From the NCBI RefSeq assembly GCF_000969605.1, contig NZ_JZUE01000006.1:124001-188000 (forward strand): a DNA stretch of 64,000 nucleotides, in the 5' to 3' direction. Under the pieces are notes generated by a model. That model saw only the letters and a list, made by a program, of their open reading frames with translations. It was not told the DNA's origin and ran no database searches. Position numbers and translations under genes: made by a program. This stretch comes from Aquincola tertiaricarbonis. Its GTDB lineage: Bacteria; Pseudomonadota; Gammaproteobacteria; Burkholderiales; Burkholderiaceae_C. Below are positions 24,215-33,600 of this stretch, piece by piece (the stretch's first letter is position 1; each line of letters starts with the position of its first letter).

Positions 24215-26968
24215 TCACACCGCCGGCGCGGCCCGGCGGCGCTGCTCGTCCAGCACCCGTGCCACGCCGGCGTCCAGCTGCTGGAAGTCGATCGGCTTGG
24301 GCCAGTAGGCCTCCACGCCGGCCCGCAGCGCGGCATCCACGTCGTCGGGCATCGCATTGGCCGACAGCGCAATGACCCGCAACCGCGCGGTGCGGGCATC
24401 GCCGCGCAGTCGTTCGATCACCTCCAGCCCGGTCAGGTCGGGCAGCTGCATGTCCAGCAGCACCACGTCGGGCTGCAGCTCCGCGGCCAGGCACAGGCCC
24501 TGCGCGCCGGTCTCGGCCACGCGCAACTGCACCTGCGGATGGCGGGCGAACCAGTGTTCCACCAGCATCGCGTTGACCGGGTTGTCCTCCACGTACAGCA
24601 CGCTGCCGGCCAGCGGGCGCGTGCCGTCGCGGGCGGGGCCGGTGGATGCGGCACCGGCGGCGGGCGCTTCCGCCTGCAGCGGCGGCACATAGGGCAGCAG
24701 CACCATCGCGGTGGTGCCCACACCCTCGCGGCTGTGCACCGTGAGCTCGCCGCCCAGGGCCTCCACCAGCCGCTTGCTGATGAACAGGCCGATGCCGGTG
24801 CCTTCGATGGAGGTCTTCTCGCGGCCCATGCGGTTGAAGGCCTGGAACAGCTTGTCCAGCTGCGCGGCCGACATGCCCTGGCCGTTGTCGCTGACCTGCA
24901 GCCGCACGGTGTCGGCCTCGCGCCGCACCGACAGCGCCACATGCCCGCCCGGCCGGTTGTACTTGATGGCGTTGGACACCAGGTTCAGCAGCACCTGGCG
25001 CAGCCGCACCGGGTCGGTCCGCACCAGCAGCCGCTCGTCGGTCGAGAAGTCGAGGTGGAAGCCGATGTGCCGCTCGGCCGCGGCCGGCTCGCTGAGCTGC
25101 GCCACGTTGGCCATCTTGGCCATCACGTCCACGTCGGCCATCTCCACCGTCATCTCGCCGGATTCGATGCGCGAGACATCCATCAGGTCATCGATCAGCC
25201 GGCGCAGCTGGTGGCCGGCCGACAGCACATGGCCCAGGTAGTCGGGCAGCCGCTCCGGCCGCCCTTCGTCCAGCGCGCTGCGGCACAGCTGGGCGAAACC
25301 CAGCACTGCATTCAGCGGCGTGCGCAGCTCATGGCTCACGTGGGACAGGAAGGTGGTCTTGGCCCGGCTGGCCGCCTCCGCCGAGGCGAGTGCCGCACGC
25401 GACTGGCGGTGGCGGTCCAGCTCCAGGCCCAGCGAGATCTCGCGGCCCAGCTCGGCCAGCAGCGCCAGCATGTCGTCGTCGTAGGCATCCTCCTCCGGCC
25501 CGAACAGCGTCAGCGCGCCCAGCTGTTCCTGCCCCACCACCAGCGGCACCGCGGCCACCGGCCGCCAGCCGGGCGTGCGCTCGGCCAGCACGCGGCCCTG
25601 GCGCAGCACCTGCTCGGTGACCTGCGCATGGCCGCCGCCCCAGCGCTTGGCGATGTCGATGGCCTGGGCCACGCTGGCCGCATGGCGCGAGGTGACCACG
25701 CGCGCTTGCTCGCCTTCCTTCACGGTGATCCAGGCATAGCTGGCCAGGCCGCTGTCCATGCAGGCGCGGCACACCTCGTCGAACAGCGCCTGCGCCGTCG
25801 CCTGGCGTGCGATGGCCTGGCCGGTGGCCGACAGCGTCTCGTAGAAGCGGCGGGCCCGCACCGCCCGCCGCTGCGATTGCAGCAGCTGCGCCGCGCGCTC
25901 CTGGTTGCGGTCCATCAGCCGGTTGAATTCCAGCGCCACCTCGCCGAACTCCCCGGGCAGCCGCACGTCGGCCCGCACGTCGGTGGCACCCGCATGCAGG
26001 CGGCGTGCGGTGTCGGCCACGCTGCTGAGCGCCATCGTCAGCCGCCGCGCGGCCAGCGAGGCGGCGCCCAGCCCCAGCCCGATGGCCAGGCCTGCCGCTC
26101 CGAGGCCACGCAGCGCGGCGGCGTTGGCCTCGTGGTAGACCTGGGCGGCCGGCATGCCGGCGGCGGCCTCCAGACCGAAGCGCGGCAGCCGGGTGAGCGC
26201 GAACGCCCGCCGGCTGCCGTCCACGCCGATGGCCACCTGCACCGGCGCCGAGGGCAGTTCGCCGGGCGTGAGCAGGGTATGCGGCACCGGCTGGCCCACC
26301 CAGCGGGCCGGCTCCGGATGGCGGGCCAGGAACACCCGACGGTCCTTGCGGATGGCCACCGAGTGGCCCGGCTCCGTGGCCAGGCTGGCGAGGGATTCGA
26401 TCAGCGGCTGCAGGTCCAGCGAGACGGCCAGGAGGCCCACCTTGATGCCCGCGTTGTCCACCACCGGCAGCGTCATGTACACCACCCACAGGCCGCTGAG
26501 CGGCCCGCGCAGCGGATCGCTCAACCACACGCGGTCGGCGGCCATGCCGGCGATGAACCACGGATGCTGGCCGAACTGCGTGCGGCCGCGGTGACCCGCC
26601 GAGGTGCAGACCGCGGTGCCCGAGGCGTCGAACAGGCCGATGTTGGTGTAGGCGGCGCTGGAGCCGGCCACGCCGGCCATCAGGCTCTCGCAGGCTTCCG
26701 GGTCCAGCAGGCGCAGGCGCTGGCGGCTGGCCATGAAGGTCAGCAGGTGCTCGGCCTTCTCCAGCGCATCGCGCACCCGCGCGGCGGCCACGTCGGACCG
26801 CTGCTTCAGCAGCGCATAAGTGCGCTGCTCGGCCTGCCGGCGCTCGTCGCGGATGGACAAGGCCAGCAGCACCAGCAAGGGCGTGGCCACCGCCAGCACG
26901 ATGAGCCACAACCGGGACCGCAGGTAGCGGTGCCGTGGCCCACGGGATGCTGCGGGATGTTCCACCAT
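24215..26968 (-). CDS. Hybrid sensor histidine kinase: dCache, HAMP, GAF, HisKA, HATPase, receiver
   Basis: A membrane-bound hybrid kinase of 917 aa. Order: TM1 (~22-40), periplasmic double-Cache sensor (~45-290), TM2 (~285-305), HAMP, GAF (~370-510), HisKA with H546 in SHVSHELRTPLN, HATPase (NLVSNAIKYN, DNGQG, GTGIGL) and a C-terminal receiver with phospho-Asp D839 (VVLLDMQLPD) and YWPKPID. The ATG at 26968 has AGGGGA upstream; an ATG 27 nt earlier lacks one. The output must go to another protein, since no DNA-binding domain is present. The signal is probably an extracellular small molecule read by the Cache domain. Confidence 0.92.
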   Translation of the reverse strand: MVEHPAASRGPRHRYLRSRLWLIVLAVATPLLVLLALSIRDERRQAEQRTYALLKQRSDVAAARVRDALEKAEHLLTFMASRQRLRLLDPEACESLMAGVAGSSAAYTNIGLFDASGTAVCTSAGHRGRTQFGQHPWFIAGMAADRVWLSDPLRGPLSGLWVVYMTLPVVDNAGIKVGLLAVSLDLQPLIESLASLATEPGHSVAIRKDRRVFLARHPEPARWVGQPVPHTLLTPGELPSAPVQVAIGVDGSRRAFALTRLPRFGLEAAAGMPAAQVYHEANAAALRGLGAAGLAIGLGLGAASLAARRLTMALSSVADTARRLHAGATDVRADVRLPGEFGEVALEFNRLMDRNQERAAQLLQSQRRAVRARRFYETLSATGQAIARQATAQALFDEVCRACMDSGLASYAWITVKEGEQARVVTSRHAASVAQAIDIAKRWGGGHAQVTEQVLRQGRVLAERTPGWRPVAAVPLVVGQEQLGALTLFGPEEDAYDDDMLALLAELGREISLGLELDRHRQSRAALASAEAASRAKTTFLSHVSHELRTPLNAVLGFAQLCRSALDEGRPERLPDYLGHVLSAGHQLRRLIDDLMDVSRIESGEMTVEMADVDVMAKMANVAQLSEPAAAERHIGFHLDFSTDERLLVRTDPVRLRQVLLNLVSNAIKYNRPGGHVALSVRREADTVRLQVSDNGQGMSAAQLDKLFQAFNRMGREKTSIEGTGIGLFISKRLVEALGGELTVHSREGVGTTAMVLLPYVPPLQAEAPAAGAASTGPARDGTRPLAGSVLYVEDNPVNAMLVEHWFARHPQVQLRVAETGAQGLCLAAELQPDVVLLDMQLPDLTGLEVIERLRGDARTARLRVIALSANAMPDDVDAALRAGVEAYWPKPIDFQQLDAGVARVLDEQRRRAAPAV

Positions 26969-27017
26969 GCTTGTCGTCCCCTGGAGGCAGGGCACGGCAA
27001 GCCACGTGCCTGCCGGG

Positions 27018-27794
27018 TCACAGCATCATGCCACCCGACACCTCGATGCGCTGGCCGGTCATCCAGCGGTTGCCCTCGGCCAGCAGCGCCGCCACCGCGG
27101 CGCCAATGTCGTCCGGCTGGCCCACCCGGCCCATGGCCGTGGCCGCGGCAAGCTGCGCATTCAGCGCGGCATCGTCGCGCACCGCGCCGCCGCCAAAGTC
27201 GGTGGCGATGGCGCCCGGCGCCAGCGTGTTCACCGCGATGCCGCGCGGGCCCAGCTCCCTGGCGAGGTAGCGGGTGAGCACCTCCACGCCGCCCTTCATC
27301 ACCGCATAGGCCGCATAGCCCGGGAAGCTGAAGCGTGCCAGCCCGCTGGACACGTTGACGATGCGGCCGCCATCGGCCAGCAGCGGCAGCAGCGCCTGGG
27401 TGAGGAAGAACGGGCCCTTGAGATGCACCCGCGCCAGCTCGTCGAACTGCTGCTCGGTGGTGCCTTCGAAGGACGCATGCACGCCCATGCCGGCGTTGTT
27501 CACCAGCGCATCGAAATGCGTGCGCTGCCAGGTGGCGCGCAGCGCCTGCCGCACCTGTTCGGCGAAGGCCGGGAAGCGGCTGGCCTCGCCCACGTCCAGC
27601 TGCAGGGCCACCGCGCGGCGGCCCAGCGCCTGCGCCTGCGCCACCACCGCCTGTGCATCGGCCTGCTGGCGCTGGTAGGTGAGGATGAGGTCGATGCCCT
27701 GCGCCGCCAGCGCCAGCGCGCTGCTGCGGCCCAGGCCGCGGCTGCCGCCGGTGATGAGGGCGATGCGGGAAGAGGTGTCGGTGGTTGCGTTCAT
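27018..27794 (-). CDS. SDR-family oxidoreductase
   Basis: A classical SDR of 258 aa resembling 3-oxoacyl-ACP reductase-like enzymes: TGGSRGLG at 15-22, NNAG, a serine-rich VNVSSGLARFSFPGY region and the YAVMK catalytic pair, ending TGQRIEVSGGMML. The ATG at 27794 follows AAGGAG. It is divergent from a LysR regulator at 27899 across about 100 nt, which presumably controls it. The substrate cannot be told from sequence. Confidence 0.91.
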   Translation of the reverse strand: MNATTDTSSRIALITGGSRGLGRSSALALAAQGIDLILTYQRQQADAQAVVAQAQALGRRAVALQLDVGEASRFPAFAEQVRQALRATWQRTHFDALVNNAGMGVHASFEGTTEQQFDELARVHLKGPFFLTQALLPLLADGGRIVNVSSGLARFSFPGYAAYAVMKGGVEVLTRYLARELGPRGIAVNTLAPGAIATDFGGGAVRDDAALNAQLAAATAMGRVGQPDDIGAAVAALLAEGNRWMTGQRIEVSGGMML

Positions 27795-27898
27795 GGGGTG
27801 CTCCTTGCGTGGGATGCAGCCACTGTAGGTGTCCGCCTCCTGCGAATAAAGCCGGCATTGCGGGCCACACTGTTCTGGCAAGGCGGACAATGCACCGC

Positions 27899-28855
27899 AT
27901 GCAATTCGATGAACTGCGCATCTTCGAGCGGGTGGCGGTGCTGGGCAGCTTCACCCGCGCGGCAGAGCACCTGGGTCTGGCCAAGGGCCGCGTGTCGGCG
28001 TCGGTGCAGCAGCTGGAGGCCAGCGTGGGCACGAGGCTGCTGCAGCGCACCACCCGGCAGGTGAAGCTCACCACCGATGGCGAGGCCTTCCTGGGCCGCT
28101 GCCAGGAGCTGCTGGCCGATGCCGAGCAGCTGCATGCGATGTTCCAGCCCGCGGCCAGCGGACTGCAGGGCCGGCTGCGCATCGACCTGCCGGCCACGCT
28201 GGCGCGTGAACTGGTGATCCCCCGGCTGCCGGAATTCCTGGCCGCCCATCCGCTGCTGGAAGTGGCGCTGAGCACCACCGACCGCCGGGTGGATCCGGTG
28301 CAGGAAGGCTTCGACTGCGTGCTGCGCGTGGGCCCGCTGCACGATGCCGAGCTGGTGGCGCGGCCGCTGGGCCACCTGGCCATGTGGAACCTGGCCAGCC
28401 CCGACTACCTGCGTCGCCATGGCCTGCCGCGCACGCTGGCCGACCTCGCGCAGCACCGGCTGGTGCACTATGCGGGCAACCTCGGCCTGCAGGGTGCGGG
28501 CTTCGAGCATGTCGAGCAAGGCGTGGCGCGCCTGGTGCCCATGGCCAGCAGCATCGTGGTCAACGGCACCGATGCCTACCAGGCCGCCTGCCTGGCCGGC
28601 CTGGGCCTGATCCAGGCGCCGGTGCATGGCACGCGGGCGCTGGTGCAGGCCGGTCGGCTGGTGGAAGTGCTGCCCCAGCACACCGCCGCGCCGATGCCGG
28701 TGAGCCTGCTGTATCCACACCGCCGGCACCTGGCGCCGCGGATGCAGGCGGTGCTGCAATGGCTGGCGCAGCTGGTGTCGCCCTGGCTGGCCGCGATGGG
28801 CCAGGCGCCAGCAGACGGCAAAAAGGCGCGCCACCGGCCCCGCAAGGCCGGTTGA
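27899..28855 (+). CDS. LysR-family transcriptional regulator
   Basis: A LysR regulator of 318 aa with HTH in VAVLGSFTRAAEHLGLAKGR and a C-terminal effector domain. It has a basic C-terminal tail (KKARHRPRKAG). Two ATG codons, 27890 and 27899, are possible; AAGGCGG at 27880-27886 is very close to the first, and the second gives the usual distance to the first HTH helix. It is divergent from the SDR at 27018-27794, its likely target. Confidence 0.9.
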   Translation: MQFDELRIFERVAVLGSFTRAAEHLGLAKGRVSASVQQLEASVGTRLLQRTTRQVKLTTDGEAFLGRCQELLADAEQLHAMFQPAASGLQGRLRIDLPATLARELVIPRLPEFLAAHPLLEVALSTTDRRVDPVQEGFDCVLRVGPLHDAELVARPLGHLAMWNLASPDYLRRHGLPRTLADLAQHRLVHYAGNLGLQGAGFEHVEQGVARLVPMASSIVVNGTDAYQAACLAGLGLIQAPVHGTRALVQAGRLVEVLPQHTAAPMPVSLLYPHRRHLAPRMQAVLQWLAQLVSPWLAAMGQAPADGKKARHRPRKAG

Positions 28856-28865
28856 CGCGCCCCTG

Positions 28866-28884
28866 GCCCGCCCGACGGGCGGGC
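28866..28884. terminator. Bidirectional terminator-like hairpin
   Basis: A perfect 8-bp stem GCCCGCCC-GAC-GGGCGGGC sits in the 34-nt gap between the convergent LysR gene (ending 28855) and the Gln-rich gene (ending 28890). No U-run follows, so it may act with Rho or simply stabilise both 3' ends. Confidence 0.5.
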
Positions 28885-28889
28885 GGGAA

Positions 28890-29258
28890 TCAGCGCTGGC
28901 CGGACTGGCCGCTGCCGCCTTGCTGGCTGCCGCGGTTGCCGCTCTGGTCGCTTTCGCTGCCCATACGGCGGCCCATGTCCTGGCCTTCCTGGCTGCCCTG
29001 GCCGCCTTGCTGGCCGCCTCGCTGCTGGCCCTGGTCCTGCTGCCCCGGCCGCTGGCCCTGGCCCTGGCCTTGGCCTTGGCCCTGCTGCGAACCGCCCTGG
29101 CCGCCGCTCTGGCTCTGCTGCCCGGGATTGCTGCCCGACTGGCTGGCCTGCTGCACGCCGCCGATGTTCTGCTGGCTCTGCTGGCCCTGGCCCGAGCTCT
29201 GCGACTGGGACTGCTGGCCGCCCTGGCGACTGAGGTCGTCATGGTTGTTCTGGCTCAT
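28890..29258 (-). CDS. Glutamine/glycine/serine-rich low-complexity protein
   Basis: A 122-aa protein almost entirely made of Gln, Gly and Ser, with QQSQ, GQGQG and SQQGG runs and few hydrophobic residues, so predicted to be disordered. It begins MSQNNHDDLSRQGG and has an acidic patch near the end (RRMGSESDQSGN). The start is firm: AAGGAG lies 7 nt before ATG 29258. No signal peptide. It is divergent from the HU-like gene at 29448. Codon use is normal for the region despite the simple composition, which supports a real gene. Possibly a hydrophilin-like stress protein; function unknown. Confidence 0.65.
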   Translation of the reverse strand: MSQNNHDDLSRQGGQQSQSQSSGQGQQSQQNIGGVQQASQSGSNPGQQSQSGGQGGSQQGQGQGQGQGQRPGQQDQGQQRGGQQGGQGSQEGQDMGRRMGSESDQSGNRGSQQGGSGQSGQR

Positions 29259-29447
29259 GTCTGTCTCCTTCGTTGGCACCGGCCGATCGCCGGCCCGGCC
29301 ATGCGGCAAGCCACGTTCCCGCTGCGCGCATGCGCCGGGCGTGCCGGATGCCCGCAACAACGGCCGCGCGAAGGCGGCCCGCAGTTCCTAGAATCGCGGC
29401 CGCGCCAACTTGCGCTTTTTTCTCCATAACTCCGAAAGAACCTCACG

Positions 29448-29900
29448 ATGGCTACCGCCAAGAAGATCCCGGCCCAGAAGACCGCGCCCGCCAAGAAGGC
29501 GCCCGTTGCCAAGAAGGCTGCGGCCCCTGCAGCGGCCAAGAAGGCCCCGGCCGCCAAGAAGGCCGCACCGGCCGGCGGCGCGATGAAGCCGATCAAGGCT
29601 GCGTTCAACAAGACCAGCCTGCTGGCCCACCTGGCCGAGACCTCGTCGGTCGACCCCAAGGCCGTGAAGGCCGTGCTGGCCGCGCTGGAAGCCACGATGC
29701 TGGCTTCGCTGAACAAGAAGGCCGTGGGCGAGTTCACGCTGCCCGGCCTGCTGAAGATCTCGGCCGTGGCCGTGCCGGCCAAGAAGAAGCGCACCGGCAT
29801 CGACCCCTTCACCAAGCAGGAACGCGTGTTCGCCGCCAAGCCCGCTTCGGTCAAGCTGAAGGTGCGCTCGCTGAAGAAGCTGAAGGACGCGGCACTCTGA
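29448..29900 (+). CDS. HU-family DNA-binding protein with Lys/Ala/Pro-rich N-terminal tail
   Basis: A nucleoid protein of 150 aa. Residues 1-45 are a histone-H1-like tail with repeated AKKA and PAKK units; residues ~50-145 form an HU/IHF fold (FNKTSLLAHLAETSSVDPKA, then basic arm KKKRTGIDPFTKQERVF). This two-part form is typical of Burkholderiales. A possible -10 (TAGAAT, 29389-29394) lies upstream in the 189-nt region shared with the divergent Gln-rich gene. A strong hairpin follows the stop. It probably compacts DNA and influences global transcription. Confidence 0.92.
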   Translation: MATAKKIPAQKTAPAKKAPVAKKAAAPAAAKKAPAAKKAAPAGGAMKPIKAAFNKTSLLAHLAETSSVDPKAVKAVLAALEATMLASLNKKAVGEFTLPGLLKISAVAVPAKKKRTGIDPFTKQERVFAAKPASVKLKVRSLKKLKDAAL

Positions 29901-29906
29901 TGCCGC

Positions 29907-29929
29907 CGGCCCCGCGGGATGCGGGGCCG
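29907..29929. terminator. Terminator hairpin after the HU-like gene
   Basis: The stem CGGCCCCGC (29907-29915) pairs perfectly with GCGGGGCCG (29921-29929) around GGGAT, directly after the HU stop codon and followed by a T-containing CTTGTGTTC. It also lies just past the convergent YkgJ-family gene (ending 29937), so it can serve both. Confidence 0.7.
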
Positions 29930-29936
29930 CTTGTGT

Positions 29937-30683
29937 TCAGGGCGGCAGCCGTTCCAGGCCGCGGCCCGGCGTGATCAACGCCACCGATTCCATCTGCCCG
30001 CCCCGGGCCCGCAGCACCGCCACGCCTTGTGGCGGCTGCTGGCGCGCCGCTTCCGCCATGGTCCTGAAGGGGCTGCAACGAAAGCGGTTGCAGGTCTCCG
30101 AGCGCCGCTCGCGCGGCAGGGCGCAACCCTGCTGCGTGTGGTACAGGCAGGAACCCTGCACATGCGCAGCCGGCAGCGCCGCCACGTAGAAGGCCACGGC
30201 ATCCTCGGGCCGCGCACCGGGATGCTCGGCCAGCCAGTCCGTCAACGCACCTTCGTGCAGGAAGGCATGGTCGTCGCGGCCGGCGGTGCAGCAGCGGCCG
30301 CCGCAATGGCCGCACAGCTGGCCGCCCATCGCGGCGATCGGGCCGGAACCTGCGTCGGCTTCGTCGGCCTCCATGGCCGGCAGCTCGGGCTGCTGCGCGG
30401 GCTGGCGGGCGATGTCGGCCAGCGCCTGCGCGAAGTCCTGACGCTGCGCCTCGGTCGTGTCGGCCAGCGTGGTGTCGAAAGGCAGCAGCCATACCGGCTC
30501 GCGCACCGGGCGCGGCGGCTGCAGCGCCCGCACCTGGTCCATCGCGGCCTGGGTGAAGGCCTGGCGCTGGGCCTCGATGCGCCCGGCCTCGGTGCGACCG
30601 CGGCAGGCCGCATGGCGGCACACGGTCAGGCCGCGCAGGCGGTCGGGCGCTTCCAGCGGGCGCTGGCACAGGCGGCAGCGCAT
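29937..30683 (-). CDS. YkgJ-family cysteine-cluster protein
   Basis: A 248-aa protein with an N-terminal CxxC knuckle (MRCRLCQRP) and the YkgJ/Fe-S cluster pattern: CGHCGGRCCTAG in the middle, then GSCLYHTQQGC and ETCNRFRC. This suggests a zinc or Fe-S site shared with the YkgJ/FliB-like family. Its ATG overlaps the stop of the preceding large exported protein by one base (TGATG), so it is translationally coupled to it. YkgJ proteins are thought to act in redox or methylation chemistry; a maturation role for the coupled protein is a guess. Confidence 0.8.
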   Translation of the reverse strand: MRCRLCQRPLEAPDRLRGLTVCRHAACRGRTEAGRIEAQRQAFTQAAMDQVRALQPPRPVREPVWLLPFDTTLADTTEAQRQDFAQALADIARQPAQQPELPAMEADEADAGSGPIAAMGGQLCGHCGGRCCTAGRDDHAFLHEGALTDWLAEHPGARPEDAVAFYVAALPAAHVQGSCLYHTQQGCALPRERRSETCNRFRCSPFRTMAEAARQQPPQGVAVLRARGGQMESVALITPGRGLERLPP

Positions 30684-33600
30684 CAGGCCTGCGCCACCAC
30701 GTTGCCCGGCAGGCCGAAGCCGGCCACGCCGCCCTGTCGCATCACGCCGTCCACGCAGCGCATCGGGCCGGTGCTGCCGTGCGCATAGATGAGCATGCCG
30801 CTGTCGGCGTCGTAGTTGAAGCGCTCGGCGGGGCTGTAGAGCACGTCGTTGAACTCGGCATCGCTCATGCGCGGCGGGCGCTTCAGGCCGGGCGGCGTGG
30901 CACCGGTCCAGCGCTCGGTGCGCCACTGCCAGCCGGTGCTGCGCACGTTGCGCGTGCTGAGCTGCAGCACCTCCATCGTCGTCGTCTGCCGGCCTTCGTA
31001 GAAGTACACCGCGTTCAGCGGCGGCACGTAGTCGAAGCCGGCCATGTAGCCGCCATGCGGCATGCGCCGCGGCGGCGGGGCCTGCGCCATCAGCACCGGG
31101 AAGCCGCTGGCCATGTCCAGCATGTAGAAGCCCATGGGCGTGGCCGCATTGGCATGGCCGCCCTGCGCCAGGATGATGTCCAGCGCCTCGATGTAGCGCA
31201 GGCCGATGTAGCGCACCGCGGGCAGCGCGGCCGCGCCCTCCTCCCGGCGCATCCGGTGTGGCTTGAGCAGCCGCGGCACCGGCTCGTCCAGGTCCTCGTA
31301 CCAGCATTCCAGCTGGCCATGCTTGAAGTGCCACAGCCGGTTGCGGCGGGTGTCGCGGCAGAACGCGTTGTTCTCCATCGCGCCCATGGCCACCGGTGGG
31401 CTGCGGGTGCCGCGCTGCACCACGCCCGTGGCCAGGTTCATGTGGTGGCGCAGCACCGGCAGCGGGTTGCCGCCGGTGGGGCTGTTGGTGTCGTTGCCCC
31501 ATTGCAGCGCGCCGATGATCAGCGCGCCTTCAGGCCCCACGCTGGGCGACGGTGGGCAGTAGGCCACCATCTTGTAGGTGTGCGAGGCCAGGAAGATGCG
31601 CGAGCCCTGGTGGTCGTAGTCGAACCACACCGGGTCGCGGCGGTCGCGCGCCGGATCGTGGTCTCGGTCGGCATTGGCCTTCAGCGTGCGAAAGCCCGTC
31701 CAGTCGCTGTACTCGGGCACGTTGCCAGGCCAGCCGATGAAGCCGTAGCGCCGCGTGCGGGCCTTCCACTGCAGCGCGGTCACCGCCACCGCGGCGCCAT
31801 GGCCGCCGCCATGCCACAGCTGCACGAAGCCTTCGGGGTGGTCCTTGGCGGCGGCGCCGAAGCTCCACGACTGCGTCATGCTGTCGATCATGTTCTGGTT
31901 GTAGTAGCTGTTGAACCAGCGGCCGCTGGCCTGCCGGCGCTCGGGGTCCACGTCCTCCAGGCCGTTGAGGTTGATGATGTGCACCTCCCCGGGCGGCGAG
32001 CGGAAGCGCTCCCAGGTGCTGGCCGGCACCGCGGCAGCAGCCGCCACCGCGCGGGCCGGCGCGGCGGTGGCCTGGGTGCTGCGGCAGCACACCAGCACCC
32101 GCTGCGTGCGGATGGCCGCGCCGAGTTCGCCGAAGTTGGATGCCGCACGCAGGCGGCCCAGGGCGGCCGCGGTGCCATCGGCGCCGTGGCGGTCGCATTC
32201 GTCCAGCGCCATGTGCAGCTGGCCCCACAGGCCGGTGGGGTCGGGGTAGTCGCCGAAGGCCAGCGGACCGGCCACGCCGGGGTTGTCGAAGCCCACCGCA
32301 TTGCGGAACACCTCGCCCCAGTGCCGGCACCAGGGGCCGGTGCCGCGCTCGAAGTCCACCTTCAGCGGGTCCACGTCGGCCGGCGAAGGCGACATCACCG
32401 GCGCCGAGCCGCCCGGCCCGTTGGGGTCGGCCTGCTGGCCGCTCTGGTGCACGTACAGGAACTCCTGCGGGCCGGTGCCGCCCAGCCGGCCGATGGTGCC
32501 CTTGGCCAGGTAGGCGAACACCTGGGCCATGCGCTGGTGGGTGGCGGCATCGCCCGCTGCACGTGCGGCCAGGCCCAGGCCCCAGGCGCCCACCAGGAAG
32601 TCGTGCTGCCAGGTCTGCAGCGCCACGCCCGCGCCGAACTGCGGGATGGTGCCGAAGGGGTTGTTGGGCTGGGCCACCACGCGCTGCCAGTAGAAGTCCA
32701 CGTTGGCCTTGACCGCGCGCCGGAACTCGCGCTGCAGCGGATGGCCGTCGGGCGTCACCACCGCGGCCATGAACAGCGTGCGCAGGTACCAGGCGATGCC
32801 GCGCAGCTGGTGGTGGCTGTACAGGCACAGGCCGTCGGTGCGGTTGCGCGACATGCCCACCGACAGGAAGTTGGCCGTCGCCTGGAACTGGCACTGCTCC
32901 ATCAGGTAGTGGCGGCCGCTGGCGCGGTAGGCGCCATAGGGCGGCGCGGGCGAATGGCTGATGGCGTAGTAGTCGTCGCCGGCCGGCATCGCGCCGCTGG
33001 GCACCGGCGTGTAGGTCAGCGTGTGGAAGGTGTCCAGCCCGCCGATGTGGTGCGAGCCCTGGGCCTGCCCGGCGATCTGCGTGGTGGGATGCTGGCTGAA
33101 GGCCACCGGCCGGCCGGTCTTCTCGTCGCGGTAGTGGATGGCGTAGCGGCCCCAGGACCACGCCTGGCGCAGCATGGATTCATAGGCCAGCGGATCGTCG
33201 GACACCAGGTAGGCCACCTCCCAGCCGGGCTGCGGGCCGATGCCGTCGTAATGCGCGCCGCCGTACATGCCGTTGCGGAACAGGCCCAGCTGGAAGGGCT
33301 GGAAGGCCGTGTTGGCCGCACCGGTCCAGCGCGGGTAGTCCACGCCGGGGTCGGGCCGCACCGTCTTGCCGCTGGCCACCAGGTAGGCGCGCGACTGCTT
33401 GGGCGCCACCCGCGGTTCGTCGGTGTTCCAGTAGCCCAGCATGCTGCCGTCGATCAGCGGCGTGCGGGTGTGATGGCCGATGCCCAGGCGGCGGTCGAAG
33501 CAGGTGCGGCCATCCATCTTCACGATGAAGCGCGCCGCCTTGTGCGCGGGCCCGGCCACCATCAGCCAGCCGTTCTCCACATAGGGAAACACCTCCACCT

